Positions 33,221 to 42,387 of a stretch of 64,000 nt of DNA are shown here, piece after piece; within the stretch, counting starts at the first letter, position 1; every line of letters starts with the position of its first letter. The DNA is from Aeromicrobium senzhongii (GTDB lineage: Bacteria > Actinomycetota > Actinomycetes > Propionibacteriales > Nocardioidaceae): assembly GCF_014334735.1 (NCBI RefSeq), contig NZ_CP060587.1:3070784-3134783 (forward strand). Reading direction: 5' to 3'. Both the position numbers and the translations under genes were made by a program. The notes below the pieces were generated by a model. The model did not search any database, was not told where the DNA came from, and worked only from the letters and a program-made list of their open reading frames with translations.

Positions 33221-35446
33221 TCACTCGGGGCCGGGCGCGCTCCCGCTGCCGTCGCCGTTGCCACTGCCGCCGCCCGCGGCCCCCGGGGACGTGGTGGCCG
33301 GGGGCGGGGTGACCGGCGGCGTCGCGGTCGGCTCCGGCTCGGGAGCCGGGGCCGTGGGCGCGGGAGTCGTCGGCTCGGGAGCGGGCCGCGTCGGCTTCGG
33401 CGTCGGCTTGGTCTCCTTCTTCTCCGGCTTCGGCGTCTTCTTCTTCTTGTCGCCACCATTGCCGGGGTTGGTGTAGACCGCCGTGCCCTTGTCAGCCTTG
33501 ATGTTCGCGCGCTTGGGGAACGTCCCGCACTCGGTGCCCTCGAGCGCCCGGTTCATGTAGGTGCCGAAGGTCGTGGCCGGGTAGGTGCCGCCGAAGAACG
33601 GGTTGAGGTAGCCCTCGAGCTCCTCGTTGCCCTTGCCGCGGTTGTACATGACGGCCGTGGCCAGCTTCGGCGTCGCGCCGACGAACCAGGAGGAGGACAC
33701 CCGGTCCTCGCCGTCCTTGCCGTCGTTGGCCGTGGCGGTGCCGGTCTTGCCCACGGTGGGGCAGAACGTCCGCGCCTTGGTGCCCGAGCCTGCCCGGACC
33801 ACGGCCTGCAGCGCCGCGAGCGTGTCGGCCGCGACGTCCTCGTCGATCGTCTGGGTCGTCGCGACGTTGTGCTTGAACACGCGGGCTCCGCGGGAGTCGT
33901 CGACGCGGTCGATGACGTACCACTCGGCGCGCTTGCCGTCTGCCGCCAGCGTCGCGTAGGCGTTGGCCATGTCGATCGGCGCGACCTTCTCGTAGCCCAG
34001 CGAGACGCCGAGCACCGGCTGGATCTGGTTGACCGTCGACTCGGGGATGCCGGCCTCGCGCGCAGCCTTCAGGATCTTCTCCGGTCCGTCCTCCATCTGG
34101 TCGGTCAGGTCGACGAACGCGGTGTTGACCGAGAACTGGGTCGCCGTCTCGAGGTTGATGAAGCCGTAGGACTTGCCGCCGCTGTCGCCCTGGTTCTGGA
34201 TCTCGTCGTTGCCGATCTTCAGCGGAGCGTTGCCGTTGAGGCGGGTCTGCAGGCTGTAACCGTTCTCGAGCGCCGCGACCACCGCGAAGGCCTTGAAGGT
34301 CGACCCCGGCTGCGTGCCCAGCGTCGCCCAGTTCAGCTGGCTCTTGAGGTAGTCGGGACCGCCGTACATCGCGCGGACCGCGCCAGTGCCGGGCTGCACC
34401 GAGACCACGGCGGTGTTGAGCTCGTCGAGACCGTCGGGGCGGACCTGCTTGACCGCCTCGACGGCGTCCTTCTGCATGTTCTTGTCGAAGGTCGTCACGA
34501 CCCGCAGGCCGCCGCCCTCGATCTCGGAGTCGAGGAAGCCCTCGGCCCGCAACTGCTTGCGGGTCAGCTCCAGCAGGTGGCCCTTCGGGCCCTCGAAGCG
34601 CTGGTTGGCGCGCTGCTTCTTGAACTTGGGGAACTTGCCCCTGTGGGCCGCGGCCTGCTCGGCCGTGATGGAGCCGCGCTTGACCATGCCGTCGAGGACG
34701 TAGTTGAACCGTGGCAGGACGCGCTCACGGGCGCCCTCGGCGTAGGGGTCGAAGTACGAGGGGTTGTTGATGACGGTCGCGAGGAACGCGGCCTGGCCGA
34801 TGTTGAGCTTCGCGGCCGGCTTGCCGAAGTACGTGCGCGAGGCCACCTCGACGCCGTAGGAGCCGTTGCCGTAGTAGATCGTGTTGAGGTAGCCCTCGAG
34901 GATCTCCTGCTTGGTCAGCTGGTTGTGGATCTTGACCGAGAGGATCGCCTCCTTCACCTTGCGGGTGTAGGAGCGCTCCTGGTTCAGGTAGAGGATCTTG
35001 ACGTACTGCTGGGTGATCGTGGAACCGCCGCCGGTGATCGACCCGCTCGTGGCGTTGTTGCGCGCCGCGCGGACGATGCCGCGCAGGTCGATACCGCGGT
35101 TCTCCCAGAAGGTCCGGTCCTCAGCGGCCACGACGGCGTCGCGCATGACCTCGGGGATCTCGTCGTACTCCAGCCGCTCGCGGTTCTGGGTCGCGAAGCT
35201 GCCGATCTTGGTCTTGCCGTCCGAGTAGTAGACGTTGGTCGTCTCGGTCTGGAAGTCGGCGTTCGGGTCGGGGATCTTGATCGTCGCGTAGAGCACGGCG
35301 AACACCAGGGCTCCCGCGATGAATCCCGCGACCATCAGGAACAGCAGCCAGCGCAGGACCCGCACCGGCAGCGACCCGGTGCCACCGATCCTGCGGGAGA
35401 CTCGGCCGAGCACTCCCTGCTTGTTCTTCGCGCGCGTTTTCGCCAC
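33221..35446 (-). CDS. Class A penicillin-binding protein (PonA-like)
   Basis: A 741-residue bifunctional peptidoglycan synthase: one membrane helix (about 25-50), a GT51 glycosyltransferase domain (A-A-E-D-R-T-F-W-E-N-R-G and G-G-S-T-I-T-Q-Q), a transpeptidase domain with S-T-F-K, S-V-N and K-T-G-T motifs, and a Pro/Thr/Gly-rich tail of about 95 residues. GTG 35446 with AAAGGGG upstream is preferred to more distal starts, which would cross the PadR operator region. Confidence 0.94.
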   Translation of the reverse strand: MAKTRAKNKQGVLGRVSRRIGGTGSLPVRVLRWLLFLMVAGFIAGALVFAVLYATIKIPDPNADFQTETTNVYYSDGKTKIGSFATQNRERLEYDEIPEVMRDAVVAAEDRTFWENRGIDLRGIVRAARNNATSGSITGGGSTITQQYVKILYLNQERSYTRKVKEAILSVKIHNQLTKQEILEGYLNTIYYGNGSYGVEVASRTYFGKPAAKLNIGQAAFLATVINNPSYFDPYAEGARERVLPRFNYVLDGMVKRGSITAEQAAAHRGKFPKFKKQRANQRFEGPKGHLLELTRKQLRAEGFLDSEIEGGGLRVVTTFDKNMQKDAVEAVKQVRPDGLDELNTAVVSVQPGTGAVRAMYGGPDYLKSQLNWATLGTQPGSTFKAFAVVAALENGYSLQTRLNGNAPLKIGNDEIQNQGDSGGKSYGFINLETATQFSVNTAFVDLTDQMEDGPEKILKAAREAGIPESTVNQIQPVLGVSLGYEKVAPIDMANAYATLAADGKRAEWYVIDRVDDSRGARVFKHNVATTQTIDEDVAADTLAALQAVVRAGSGTKARTFCPTVGKTGTATANDGKDGEDRVSSSWFVGATPKLATAVMYNRGKGNEELEGYLNPFFGGTYPATTFGTYMNRALEGTECGTFPKRANIKADKGTAVYTNPGNGGDKKKKTPKPEKKETKPTPKPTRPAPEPTTPAPTAPAPEPEPTATPPVTPPPATTSPGAAGGGSGNGDGSGSAPGPE

Positions 35447-35550
35447 GAATCGGCCCCTTTCGGACGACGACTTCAACGATCCAGTCTGACGGGTCTTCCT
35501 GAGAACGCGCTGACCGCATGGGGCGGGGTCCCCAAAACAGCCAACCCGAT

Positions 35551-35595
35551 GTATCGTACCGATATAGCCGTTCGTGACATCGAACGGAACGATAC
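35551..35595. promoter_or_regulatory. Nested palindromes upstream of padR
   Basis: An outer inverted repeat GTATCGT (35551-35557) / ACGATAC (35589-35595) encloses an inner CCGTTCG (35568-35574) / CGAACGG (35581-35587), just before the padR ribosome site. This is a good autoregulatory PadR operator candidate; it could also affect the divergent penicillin-binding-protein gene 105 bases away. Confidence 0.6.
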
Positions 35596-35612
35596 GGGGG
35601 GAGGCGGCAGCG

Positions 35613-36194
35613 ATGGCCCGACGTGGCGCAGCGCTGGAGTTGGCCGTTCTCGGTCTGCTCGCCGACTCGCCGATGCACGGGTACGAACTGCGCAAGCAGG
35701 TCAACCACCTGCTCGGCTGGACCCGCCTGCTGTCCTACGGGACGCTCTACCCCTGTCTCAAGCAACTGACGCGTGCCGGCTACATCGCCGCCGACACCGA
35801 GACGACCGCGCGGGGCAAGCGCCCCCGGATCGTGTACCGGCTCACGGCCGAGGGCAAGGAGTACTTCAGCTCCCTGCTCGAGGACGGTGGCCCGTCGGCT
35901 TGGGACGACGAGAACTTCGGGGTGCGGTTCGCCTTGTTCGCGCGCACCAGCTCTCCCACCCGGGTCCGGATCCTCGAAGGACGCCGGTCCCGCCTGGAAG
36001 AGCGACTCGAAAACGTCCGATCGGCCGCGGTCAACCACCGCGAACGCATGGACGCCTACACCCGCGAGCTCCAGCGCCATGGCCTGGAGTCCGTGGAGCG
36101 CGAGATCAACTGGCTGACCGAGTTGATCGACCGTGAGCGCGCCGACGCGTTCACGGAGTACGAAGAAATCAGCACGACAGACAAGGAAAAGTGA
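35613..36194 (+). CDS. PadR-family transcriptional regulator
   Basis: A 193-residue regulator: winged helix about 5-85 ([28 protein letters not shown]) and a helical C-terminal dimerisation domain (about 95-190). ATG 35613 follows GGGGGAGG. It is 7 bases from the inositol-phosphate synthase gene and so in the same operon, a frequent actinobacterial pairing. Likely autoregulated through the nested palindromes. Confidence 0.92.
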   Translation: MARRGAALELAVLGLLADSPMHGYELRKQVNHLLGWTRLLSYGTLYPCLKQLTRAGYIAADTETTARGKRPRIVYRLTAEGKEYFSSLLEDGGPSAWDDENFGVRFALFARTSSPTRVRILEGRRSRLEERLENVRSAAVNHRERMDAYTRELQRHGLESVEREINWLTELIDRERADAFTEYEEISTTDKEK

Positions 36195-36201
36195 GGGCTC
36201 C

Positions 36202-37302
36202 ATGAGTTCCGAGAACAAGGTCCGCGTGGCCATCGTCGGCGTTGGCAACTGCGCCACGTCCCTGATCCAGGGCGTCGAGTACTACAAGGACGCCGACCCG
36301 ACGGCCGACGTCCCCGGGCTCATGCACGTCGCCCTCGGCGGCTACCACGTCAACAGCGTCGAGTTCGTCGCCGCCTTCGACGTCGACGCCAAGAAGGTCG
36401 GCTTCGACCTGGCCGAGGCGACCCTGGCCAGCGAGAACAACACCATCAAGATCACCGACGTCCCGCCCACCGGCGTGACCGTCCAGCGTGGTCCGACGCT
36501 CGATGGCCTCGGCAAGTACTACCGCGAGACGATCGAGGAGTCCGACGCCGAGCCGGTCGACGTCGTCCAGGTCCTCAAGGACACCCAGGCCGACGTGCTG
36601 GTCTCGTACCTGCCCGTGGGCTCGGAGGAGGCCGACAAGTTCTACGCGCAGTGCGCGATCGACGCGAAGGTCGCCTTCGTCAACGCGCTGCCCGTCTTCA
36701 TCGCCTCGGACCCCGAGTGGGCCCAGAAGTTCGAGGACGCCGGCGTCCCGATCATCGGCGACGACATCAAGAGCCAGGTCGGCGCGACCATCACGCACCG
36801 TGTCATGGCCAAGCTGTTCGAGGACCGGGGCGTCGCCCTGGACCGCACGTACCAGCTGAACGTCGGCGGCAACATGGACTTCAAGAACATGCTCGAGCGT
36901 GAGCGTCTGGAGTCCAAGAAGGTCAGCAAGACGCAGGCCGTCACGTCGAACCTGCACGGCTCGCTGTCGGGCAAGGTCCACGACAAGAACGTCCACATCG
37001 GTCCGTCGGACTACGTGGCGTGGCTCGACGACCGCAAGTGGGCCTACGTCCGCCTCGAGGGTCGCGCCTTCGGTGACGCCCCCCTGAACCTGGAGTACAA
37101 GCTCGAGGTCTGGGACTCGCCGAACTCGGCCGGCATCATCATCGACGCCATCCGCGCGGCGAAGATCGCCAAGGACCGCGGCGTCGCAGGTCCGCTGCTG
37201 TCGGCTTCGTCCTACCTGATGAAGTCCCCGCCGGAGCAGCGCCCCGACGACGAGGGCCGCGCCAGCCTCGAGGCCTTCATCGACGGCACCCTGGAGCGCT
37301 GA
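36202..37302 (+). CDS. ino1: Inositol-1-phosphate synthase
   Basis: A 366-residue NAD-dependent enzyme that converts glucose-6-phosphate to myo-inositol-1-phosphate, the entry to mycothiol and phosphatidylinositol synthesis in actinobacteria. It shows the N-terminal [13 protein letters not shown] nucleotide loop, [12 protein letters not shown] and G-P-S-D-Y-V-A-W, with the short bacterial/archaeal length. It is co-transcribed with padR and followed by a strong terminator. Confidence 0.95.
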   Translation: MSSENKVRVAIVGVGNCATSLIQGVEYYKDADPTADVPGLMHVALGGYHVNSVEFVAAFDVDAKKVGFDLAEATLASENNTIKITDVPPTGVTVQRGPTLDGLGKYYRETIEESDAEPVDVVQVLKDTQADVLVSYLPVGSEEADKFYAQCAIDAKVAFVNALPVFIASDPEWAQKFEDAGVPIIGDDIKSQVGATITHRVMAKLFEDRGVALDRTYQLNVGGNMDFKNMLERERLESKKVSKTQAVTSNLHGSLSGKVHDKNVHIGPSDYVAWLDDRKWAYVRLEGRAFGDAPLNLEYKLEVWDSPNSAGIIIDAIRAAKIAKDRGVAGPLLSASSYLMKSPPEQRPDDEGRASLEAFIDGTLER

Positions 37303-37317
37303 GCACCAGCACCCCAC

Positions 37318-37359
37318 GAGAGACGCACCGGACCGAAAGGTCCGGTGCGTCTCTCTTTT
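37318..37359 (+). terminator. Intrinsic terminator of the padR-ino1 operon
   Basis: A 17-bp perfect stem (37318-37334 with 37339-37355) capped by a GAAA tetraloop and followed by TTTT. It is 16 bases after the ino1 stop and is the clearest intrinsic terminator in the window. Confidence 0.92.
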
Positions 37360-37428
37360 AAGTTGACAGAGATCATCGACTCGACCGAGAGCGAGAGCGA
37401 ATTTCGGTTCCAGGTCTCGGCCCCGATC

Positions 37429-37939
37429 TCTATTCCCCGACCGGGCCGCCGCTGAGTTCGGCGACGACATCCATATGTCCGAGGTGGCGGGCGTACTCCT
37501 GGAGGAGATGGAACAGGACCCGCTCGAGAGTGGCGGGTTCAGCGCCGTCCCAGCGAGGTCCTGGTCGACCGACACTAGCCAGGTCGTTTGCCTTGACGAT
37601 GGCCCGGCTGCGAGCGCCCTGGGCATTCAGTGCGGTGATGAGATCCTCTGTGCTCTCATCCGGTGCGACGTACCAACGCTTGGCTCGTTGGTCGCCCCAC
37701 GGCTCCTCGACCTCCCGGCCCTCAAAGCCCCACTCAAGCCAACGCAGCTCGACGAACGTGAGGTGCTTGACCAGTTCCAGTGGGGTCCAGCCCGACGGCA
37801 GTTGGCTGCGGCGACGCTCGCTGTCATCGAGGCTCTCCATCTTCGAGATGAGCCGGTCCCTGAAGTAGTCGAGATAGCCGAGAAAGACCTCGGCTCGCGA
37901 CTCGACGGGAGTCGTAGGGCTCGGGAAAGCGTCGTTCAC
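37429..37939 (-). CDS. DinB/DUF664-family protein
   Basis: A 169-residue four-helix DinB-like protein. Metal-ligand candidates are the histidines in L-V-K-H-L-T-F-V-E and A-R-H-L-G-H-M-D-V. DUF664 members in actinobacteria include mycothiol-dependent transferases, which fits a mycothiol-producing cell with ino1 next door. GTG start. GC is a little lower than its neighbours. Confidence 0.85.
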
Positions 37940-38223
37940 GCATCCAAAATTGCACAGCGACAGCTCCTGGTCGACAGTCCTGCTGCACGATTGTGTAGCG
38001 GCGCGTGGGCGTCGCGCACGTCCTGAACCAGGAGGGACCAGCTCGGCCGGCGGGCTTCTGCGTTTACCGATGCGGAGGTTGACCGAGGCCGCCGACGCCG
38101 ACGCCGACGCGGATGGACCCCGGTGACGTTGTGTCCCCGTCCCGTCACGAGATCTGCTCTGATTTCTCCCTTTGAATCCCTCTCAAAGGGGGAATTGGGA
38201 GCAAATCTCGGGGCGGGGTCGGG
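37940..38223. other. Intergenic region with short tandem repeat
   Basis: About 284 bases without a credible gene. It holds a run of GCCGAC hexamers (38091-38110, about 3.3 units) and the hairpin described next. The promoter of the DinB-like gene should lie at its left end. Confidence 0.5.
38164..38194 (-). terminator. Hairpin after the DUF808 gene
   Basis: A 12-bp stem with one wobble pair (38164-38175 with 38183-38194, CCCTTTGA / TCAAAGGG core) and a 7-base loop, 30 bases beyond the DUF808 stop. It is a plausible terminator without a long U-run. Confidence 0.5.
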
Positions 38224-39159
38224 TCAGTGGCGGCGGAGGCGCTTGACGCCGGTGACCAGAGCCACGACGACGGCGCCGACCACGAGGCCCAGCACAGCGG
38301 AGGCGGCGGTGTTGCCGACCCACTCGAAGGCGCCGTCGGCGACGGGCATGACGTCGGCGATCCAGTGCTCGAGGTCGTGCACCTTGCCGTAGAGCCAGTG
38401 CCAGCCGAGGTCGTCGGTGCCGACCAGCAGGATGTGCCCGCCGACCCAGAGCATCGCCGCGATGCCGATGACCGACAGGGCCGACAGCACCTTGGGCATC
38501 GCCTTCACCAACAGCTTGCCGGTGCGCTGGGCCAAGGTGGACGTGCGCTGGGCCAGGCCCACGCCGACGTCGTCCATCCGCACGATCAGCGCGACGACGC
38601 CGTAGACGAGCGCCGTGATGCCCAGCGCGACGACGGCCAGGATGATCGCCCGCGACCAGAACGACTCGTCGGCGACCTCGTTGAGCGAGATCACCATGAT
38701 CTCGGTCGAGAGGATGAAGTCGGTCGTGATCGCGCTCTTGACGACCTGGTCCTCGGCCTCGGGGCCCTGCGCGCTCGCCGGCTCCTCGACCTTCTCGTGG
38801 TGCGGGTGCAGCACGTGCCAGATCTTCTCGGCGCCCTCGAAGCACAGATAGGCGCCACCGAGCATCAGCACCGGCGTCAGCACCCACGGCAGGAACTGGC
38901 TCAGCACCAGCAGCGCGGGCAGGATGAACAGCAGCTTGTTGCGCAGCGAGCCCTTCGCGATCCGCGCGATGATGCTCAGCTCGCGCTTCGGATCGACGCC
39001 GTGGACGTAGCGGGGCGTGACCGCCGCGTCGTCGACCACGACGCCGGCGGCCTTGATGCTCGCCTTGCCGGCGCCTGCCGCGACATCGTCGATCGACGCA
39101 GCCGCGATCCGCGCCAGTGCCGCCACGTCGTCGAGCAGTGCGACAAGTCCTCCAGCCAT
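38224..39159 (-). CDS. DUF808 family membrane protein
   Basis: A 311-residue protein of the YedI/DUF808 family: M-A-G-G-L-V-A-L-L-D-D-V-A start, D-D-A-A-V-T-P-R-Y-V-H-G, then several membrane helices (near 90-120, 170-200, 225-245 and 280-305) with T-D-F-I-L-S-T-E-I-M between them. Widespread but of unknown function. ATG 39159 matches the conserved start; the frame opens 7 codons earlier. Confidence 0.9.
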   Translation of the reverse strand: MAGGLVALLDDVAALARIAAASIDDVAAGAGKASIKAAGVVVDDAAVTPRYVHGVDPKRELSIIARIAKGSLRNKLLFILPALLVLSQFLPWVLTPVLMLGGAYLCFEGAEKIWHVLHPHHEKVEEPASAQGPEAEDQVVKSAITTDFILSTEIMVISLNEVADESFWSRAIILAVVALGITALVYGVVALIVRMDDVGVGLAQRTSTLAQRTGKLLVKAMPKVLSALSVIGIAAMLWVGGHILLVGTDDLGWHWLYGKVHDLEHWIADVMPVADGAFEWVGNTAASAVLGLVVGAVVVALVTGVKRLRRH

Positions 39160-39246
39160 GCGCACAGCGTACGACCGCACGCGTCACGACACCGGGTGGG
39201 CCGGATGGACGGCACCGACCACCACGCCCGGGGCCACCGACGCGGA

Positions 39247-39252
39247 TAGGGT
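39247..39252 (+). promoter_or_regulatory. Leaderless-type -10 of ppgK
   Basis: TAGGGT ends 6 bases before the ATG at 39259 and no ribosome site is present, indicating a leaderless message. Confidence 0.45.
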
Positions 39253-39258
39253 GCTGCC

Positions 39259-40008
39259 ATGGTCATGGGCTTCGGCATCGACATCGGCGGGACCGGCACG
39301 AAGGGCGCGCCGGTCGATCTCGACGCGGGCAGGCTCGTGGGCGACCGTTTCCGCATCCCCACTCCTCAGCCGGCGACCCCGCGGGCCGTCGCGGAGGTGG
39401 CTGCGCAGATCGTGGCGCACTTTCCCGACACCGAGGAGGTGCCCCGGATCGGCGTCGCCATCCCGGCGGTCGTGCAGCGCGGCGTCGCCCGGTCGGCGGC
39501 CAACATCGACGAGTCCTGGATCGACACCGACGTCGACGCGCTCTTCACCGAGGTCCTGGGTCGTGAGGTCCACGTCGTGAACGACGCCGACGCCGCGGGC
39601 GTCGCCGAGAACGACCACGGGGCGGCGCGCGAGGAGGAAGGTCTGGTCTGCGTGATCACCCTCGGCACCGGGATCGGCTCGGCGCTGATCAGCGGCGGCA
39701 CCCTCGTCCCGAACACGGAGTTCGGCCACCTCGAGGTCGCCGGTCACCCCAACGCCGAGAAGTGGTGCGCCACGAGCGCCCGCGAGCGCGAGGACCTGTC
39801 GTGGCAGGAGTGGGCCGAGCGGCTGCAGGTGTACTTCAGCCACCTCGAGCGGATCCTGTCGCCCGACCTGTTCGTGGTGGGCGGCGGCGTCAGCAAGAAC
39901 AGCGAGAAGTTCCTGCCGCTGCTGGACCTGCGCACCCCCATCGTGCCGGCCGAGCACCGCAACAACGCCGGGATCATCGGCGCCGCGGCCCTCGGCGCGC
40001 GCGGCTGA
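39259..40008 (+). CDS. ppgK: Polyphosphate glucokinase
   Basis: A 249-residue ROK-type kinase that phosphorylates glucose using polyphosphate or ATP. The phosphate loop is F-G-I-D-I-G-G-T-G-T-K-G, the polyP/sugar region includes V-N-D-A-D-A-A-G and T-L-G-T-G-I-G-S-A, and G-H-L-E-V-A-G-H is the sugar-binding histidine segment. Length matches actinobacterial PpgK. Its product, glucose-6-phosphate, is also the substrate of the nearby ino1 enzyme. Confidence 0.94.
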   Translation: MVMGFGIDIGGTGTKGAPVDLDAGRLVGDRFRIPTPQPATPRAVAEVAAQIVAHFPDTEEVPRIGVAIPAVVQRGVARSAANIDESWIDTDVDALFTEVLGREVHVVNDADAAGVAENDHGAAREEEGLVCVITLGTGIGSALISGGTLVPNTEFGHLEVAGHPNAEKWCATSAREREDLSWQEWAERLQVYFSHLERILSPDLFVVGGGVSKNSEKFLPLLDLRTPIVPAEHRNNAGIIGAAALGARG

Positions 40009-40020
40009 GGACGCGCGGGC

Positions 40021-40605
40021 TCAGCCCTCCAGCAGGGCCCGCACCGTCGTCTCCATGATGTGGCGGCACCGCTCGGCGGGATAGCCGTGGTCGTCGAACA
40101 TCAGTGACCAGCAGTTCCAGCTGGTGGCGGCGGTGAGCGAGTCGATCAGCACCTCGGGCGCGGTCGAGGCCGCCAGCTCGGGTGCGAAGGTCTTCTGCAC
40201 ATCCGAGCGCACCCGGGCGATGTGCCCGTGGCGGCTCGCGCGCAACGCCTCGTAGTCGGGCTCGCCGAGCACTGCCGCGCGGGCGGCCGGCGCGATGTTG
40301 ACCAGTCGGCGCTCGCGCTCGGCGCAGAACCGCACGATGCGGTCCTCCAGCGGCGCCCCGGGCTCGATCTCGGTGCGCAGCTCGTCGTCGGTGCGGAACC
40401 AGTACTCGACGGTGGCGCCCAGCAGGCTCTCCATGTCGCGGAAGTTCGACCACAGGGTCCGGCGCGACACGCCCGCCCGCTCGGCGATCAGCGCGGCCGT
40501 GGGCTTGAGAACGCCCTCGCGCAGGAGCTCGGCGTGCGCCTGCACGATCGACGCACGCGTGCGCTCGCTGCGCTGCATGCGCCCGTCGGTCTGTCGGTAC
40601 TCCAT
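40021..40605 (-). CDS. TetR-family transcriptional regulator
   Basis: A 194-residue regulator with an N-terminal HTH (R-T-R-A-S-I-V-Q-A-H, A-E-R-A-G-V-S-R-R-T-L-W-S-N-F) and a helical ligand domain. A GTG three codons upstream is an alternative start. It is divergent from the importer operon at 40754; the intervening palindrome is its probable operator. The ligand may be the acyl-CoA made by the embedded ligase, by analogy with other TetR regulators of CoA-ligase operons; this is inference. Confidence 0.86.
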   Translation of the reverse strand: MEYRQTDGRMQRSERTRASIVQAHAELLREGVLKPTAALIAERAGVSRRTLWSNFRDMESLLGATVEYWFRTDDELRTEIEPGAPLEDRIVRFCAERERRLVNIAPAARAAVLGEPDYEALRASRHGHIARVRSDVQKTFAPELAASTAPEVLIDSLTAATSWNCWSLMFDDHGYPAERCRHIMETTVRALLEG

Positions 40606-40684
40606 CGCTCCCACCGCTCCATCGTGGCCGAGAGGAGGTCGGCTCCAACTTTCGACACACCGAGTGTAGATAGGTAGTGACTTG

Positions 40685-40703
40685 CCTCACAAGGTATGTG
40701 AGG
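40685..40703. promoter_or_regulatory. Palindrome in the TetR / importer-operon gap
   Basis: CCTCAC-AAGGTAT-GTGAGG, a 6-bp inverted repeat with a 7-base centre, lies between the divergent TetR gene and the importer operon, 51 bases before the TTG start. It is a likely TetR operator. On the minus strand TACACT (plus 40663-40668) could be the regulator's own -10. Confidence 0.55.
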
Positions 40704-40753
40704 ATGTCGTCACCTTCGCACGAGGGGCTGCTGTCGATCAGAGGGAGTGAAGG

Positions 40754-41533
40754 TTGCTGACGGTCAAGAACCTGGAAGTCGTCTACAACGACGTCATCCT
40801 GGTCCTGCGCGGCGTGAGCCTGACGGTGCCGGAGGGCCAGATCGTGGCTCTCCTGGGTGCCAACGGCGCCGGCAAGACGACGTTGCTGCGAGCGCTCTCG
40901 GGCCTGCTCGACATCCACGACGGCGCGATCACCAAGGGTGAGGTGCGCCTGCGCGACACGCCCATCCAGGGATACGACGCGCCCAAGATCGTGGCTGCGG
41001 GCCTGGGCCAGGTGCTCGAGGGCCGACGGGTGTTCAGCGAGTTCACCGTCGAGGAGAACCTGCGCGTCGGTGGCCACACCCGCCGCGGCGGTCTCGCCGA
41101 GGGGATCGAGGAGGTCTACGAGCTCTTCCCCGTGCTGAAGGAACGCCGCAAGAACACCGCCGGCTACCTCTCCGGCGGCGAGCAGCAGATGCTCGCCATG
41201 GGCCGCGCCCTGGTCGCCCAGCCCGAGATCCTGCTGCTCGACGAGCCCAGCCTGGGCCTGGCCCCGCGGATCGTCGGGCAGATCAAGGACATCATCGTCC
41301 AGATCAACGAGCGCGGGACGACCGTGCTGCTGGTCGAGCAGAACGCCACGATGGCGCTCTCGATCGCCCAACACGGCTACGTCATGGAGCACGGGAAGAT
41401 CGTGATGGACCGTCCCGCCGCCGAGCTGCTCGACGACGAGGACATCCGGGACTTCTACCTGGGCCGTGGTGACCTGGCCACCAGCTACCGCGACATCAAG
41501 CACTACAAGCGACGGAAGCGCTGGCTTTCGTGA
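40754..41533 (+). CDS. LivF-type ABC ATPase of a branched-chain-type importer
   Basis: A 259-residue ATPase: Walker A G-A-N-G-A-G-K-T-T, signature L-S-G-G-E-Q-Q-M-L-A, Walker B I-L-L-L-D-E-P-S-L-G-L-A-P. The E-P-S-L-G-L-A-P form is typical of LivF. It has an extra C-terminal tail (Y-R-D-I-K-H-Y-K-R-R-K-R-W) beyond normal LivF length. The start is TTG with GAGGGAG at 40741. First gene of a six-gene operon. Confidence 0.92.
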   Translation: MLTVKNLEVVYNDVILVLRGVSLTVPEGQIVALLGANGAGKTTLLRALSGLLDIHDGAITKGEVRLRDTPIQGYDAPKIVAAGLGQVLEGRRVFSEFTVEENLRVGGHTRRGGLAEGIEEVYELFPVLKERRKNTAGYLSGGEQQMLAMGRALVAQPEILLLDEPSLGLAPRIVGQIKDIIVQINERGTTVLLVEQNATMALSIAQHGYVMEHGKIVMDRPAAELLDDEDIRDFYLGRGDLATSYRDIKHYKRRKRWLS

Positions 41534-41580
41534 CCGCTTCCCCCGTCGCCCACCCACACCACCCCGCCCCGGAGGGTCCT

Positions 41581-42387
41581 GTGTCCGAACCAGTCGTCAG
41601 CGTGCGAGGAGTCGAGCTCGCGTTCTCGGGGGTCAAGGCCCTCCAGGGCGTCGACTTCGACGTCTTCGACAACGAGCTCTTCGCCGTCATCGGCCCGAAC
41701 GGTGCCGGCAAGACGTCCATCTTCAACGTCCTGTCGGGCGTCTACCGCCCCCAGCAGGGGTCGGTCGAGTTCGCCGGCACGGACATCCGCGGCATGCGGC
41801 CGCACCAGATCGCCAATCTCGGCATGGCCCGCACGTTCCAGAACATCGAGCTGTTCGAGAACCTCGACGTCGTCGACAACCTCATGCTCGGCCGGCACGC
41901 CCACCTGGGCTACGGCTGGGCCGCCGCGGTGGCGTGGTTCGGCAAGGCCAAGCGCGCCGAGGTCGCCAACCGCCGGCGCGTCGAGGAGATCATCGACTTT
42001 CTCGAGATCGAGGGCTACCGCCAGCTGCCCGTGGGCATGCTCCCGTACGGAATCCAGAAGCGCATCGAGCTGGGCCGCGCCCTGGCGATGGAGCCGAAGC
42101 TGCTGCTGCTCGACGAGCCGGTCGCCGGCATGAACGGCGAGGAGACCGAGGACATGGCCCGGTTCATCCTCGACATCCGCAACGAGCTGCGGATCCCGAT
42201 GATCCTCGTCGAACACGACATGGGACTCGTGATGGACCTGGCCGACCGCGTGATGGCGATGGACTTCGGCAAGCCCGTCGCCACCGGGACGCCGCACGAG
42301 GTCCAGTCCCACCCCGACGTGATCCGGGCCTACCTCGGACCCGTCGACGAAGCCACGCTCGCCGAGGTGCAGGGGGAACTGGCATGA
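41581..42387 (+). CDS. LivG-type ABC ATPase
   Basis: A 268-residue ATPase: Walker A G-P-N-G-A-G-K-T-S, the LivG A-R-T-F-Q-N-I-E-L-F segment, L-P-Y-G-I-Q-K-R-I-E-L in place of the usual LSGGQ signature, Walker B L-L-L-L-D-E-P-V-A-G-M-N, and V-E-H-D-M. GTG 41581 has GGAGGG just upstream; the alternative GTG 41530 would overlap the livF-type stop (GTGA) and add 17 residues. The Y-G-I-Q-K signature is common in LivG proteins. Confidence 0.9.
   Translation: MSEPVVSVRGVELAFSGVKALQGVDFDVFDNELFAVIGPNGAGKTSIFNVLSGVYRPQQGSVEFAGTDIRGMRPHQIANLGMARTFQNIELFENLDVVDNLMLGRHAHLGYGWAAAVAWFGKAKRAEVANRRRVEEIIDFLEIEGYRQLPVGMLPYGIQKRIELGRALAMEPKLLLLDEPVAGMNGEETEDMARFILDIRNELRIPMILVEHDMGLVMDLADRVMAMDFGKPVATGTPHEVQSHPDVIRAYLGPVDEATLAEVQGELA

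Noticed and set aside
38091..38110. GCCGAC tandem repeat as a CRISPR or regulatory array
   Set aside because: Only about three hexamer units without spacers; simple sequence in a high-GC background.
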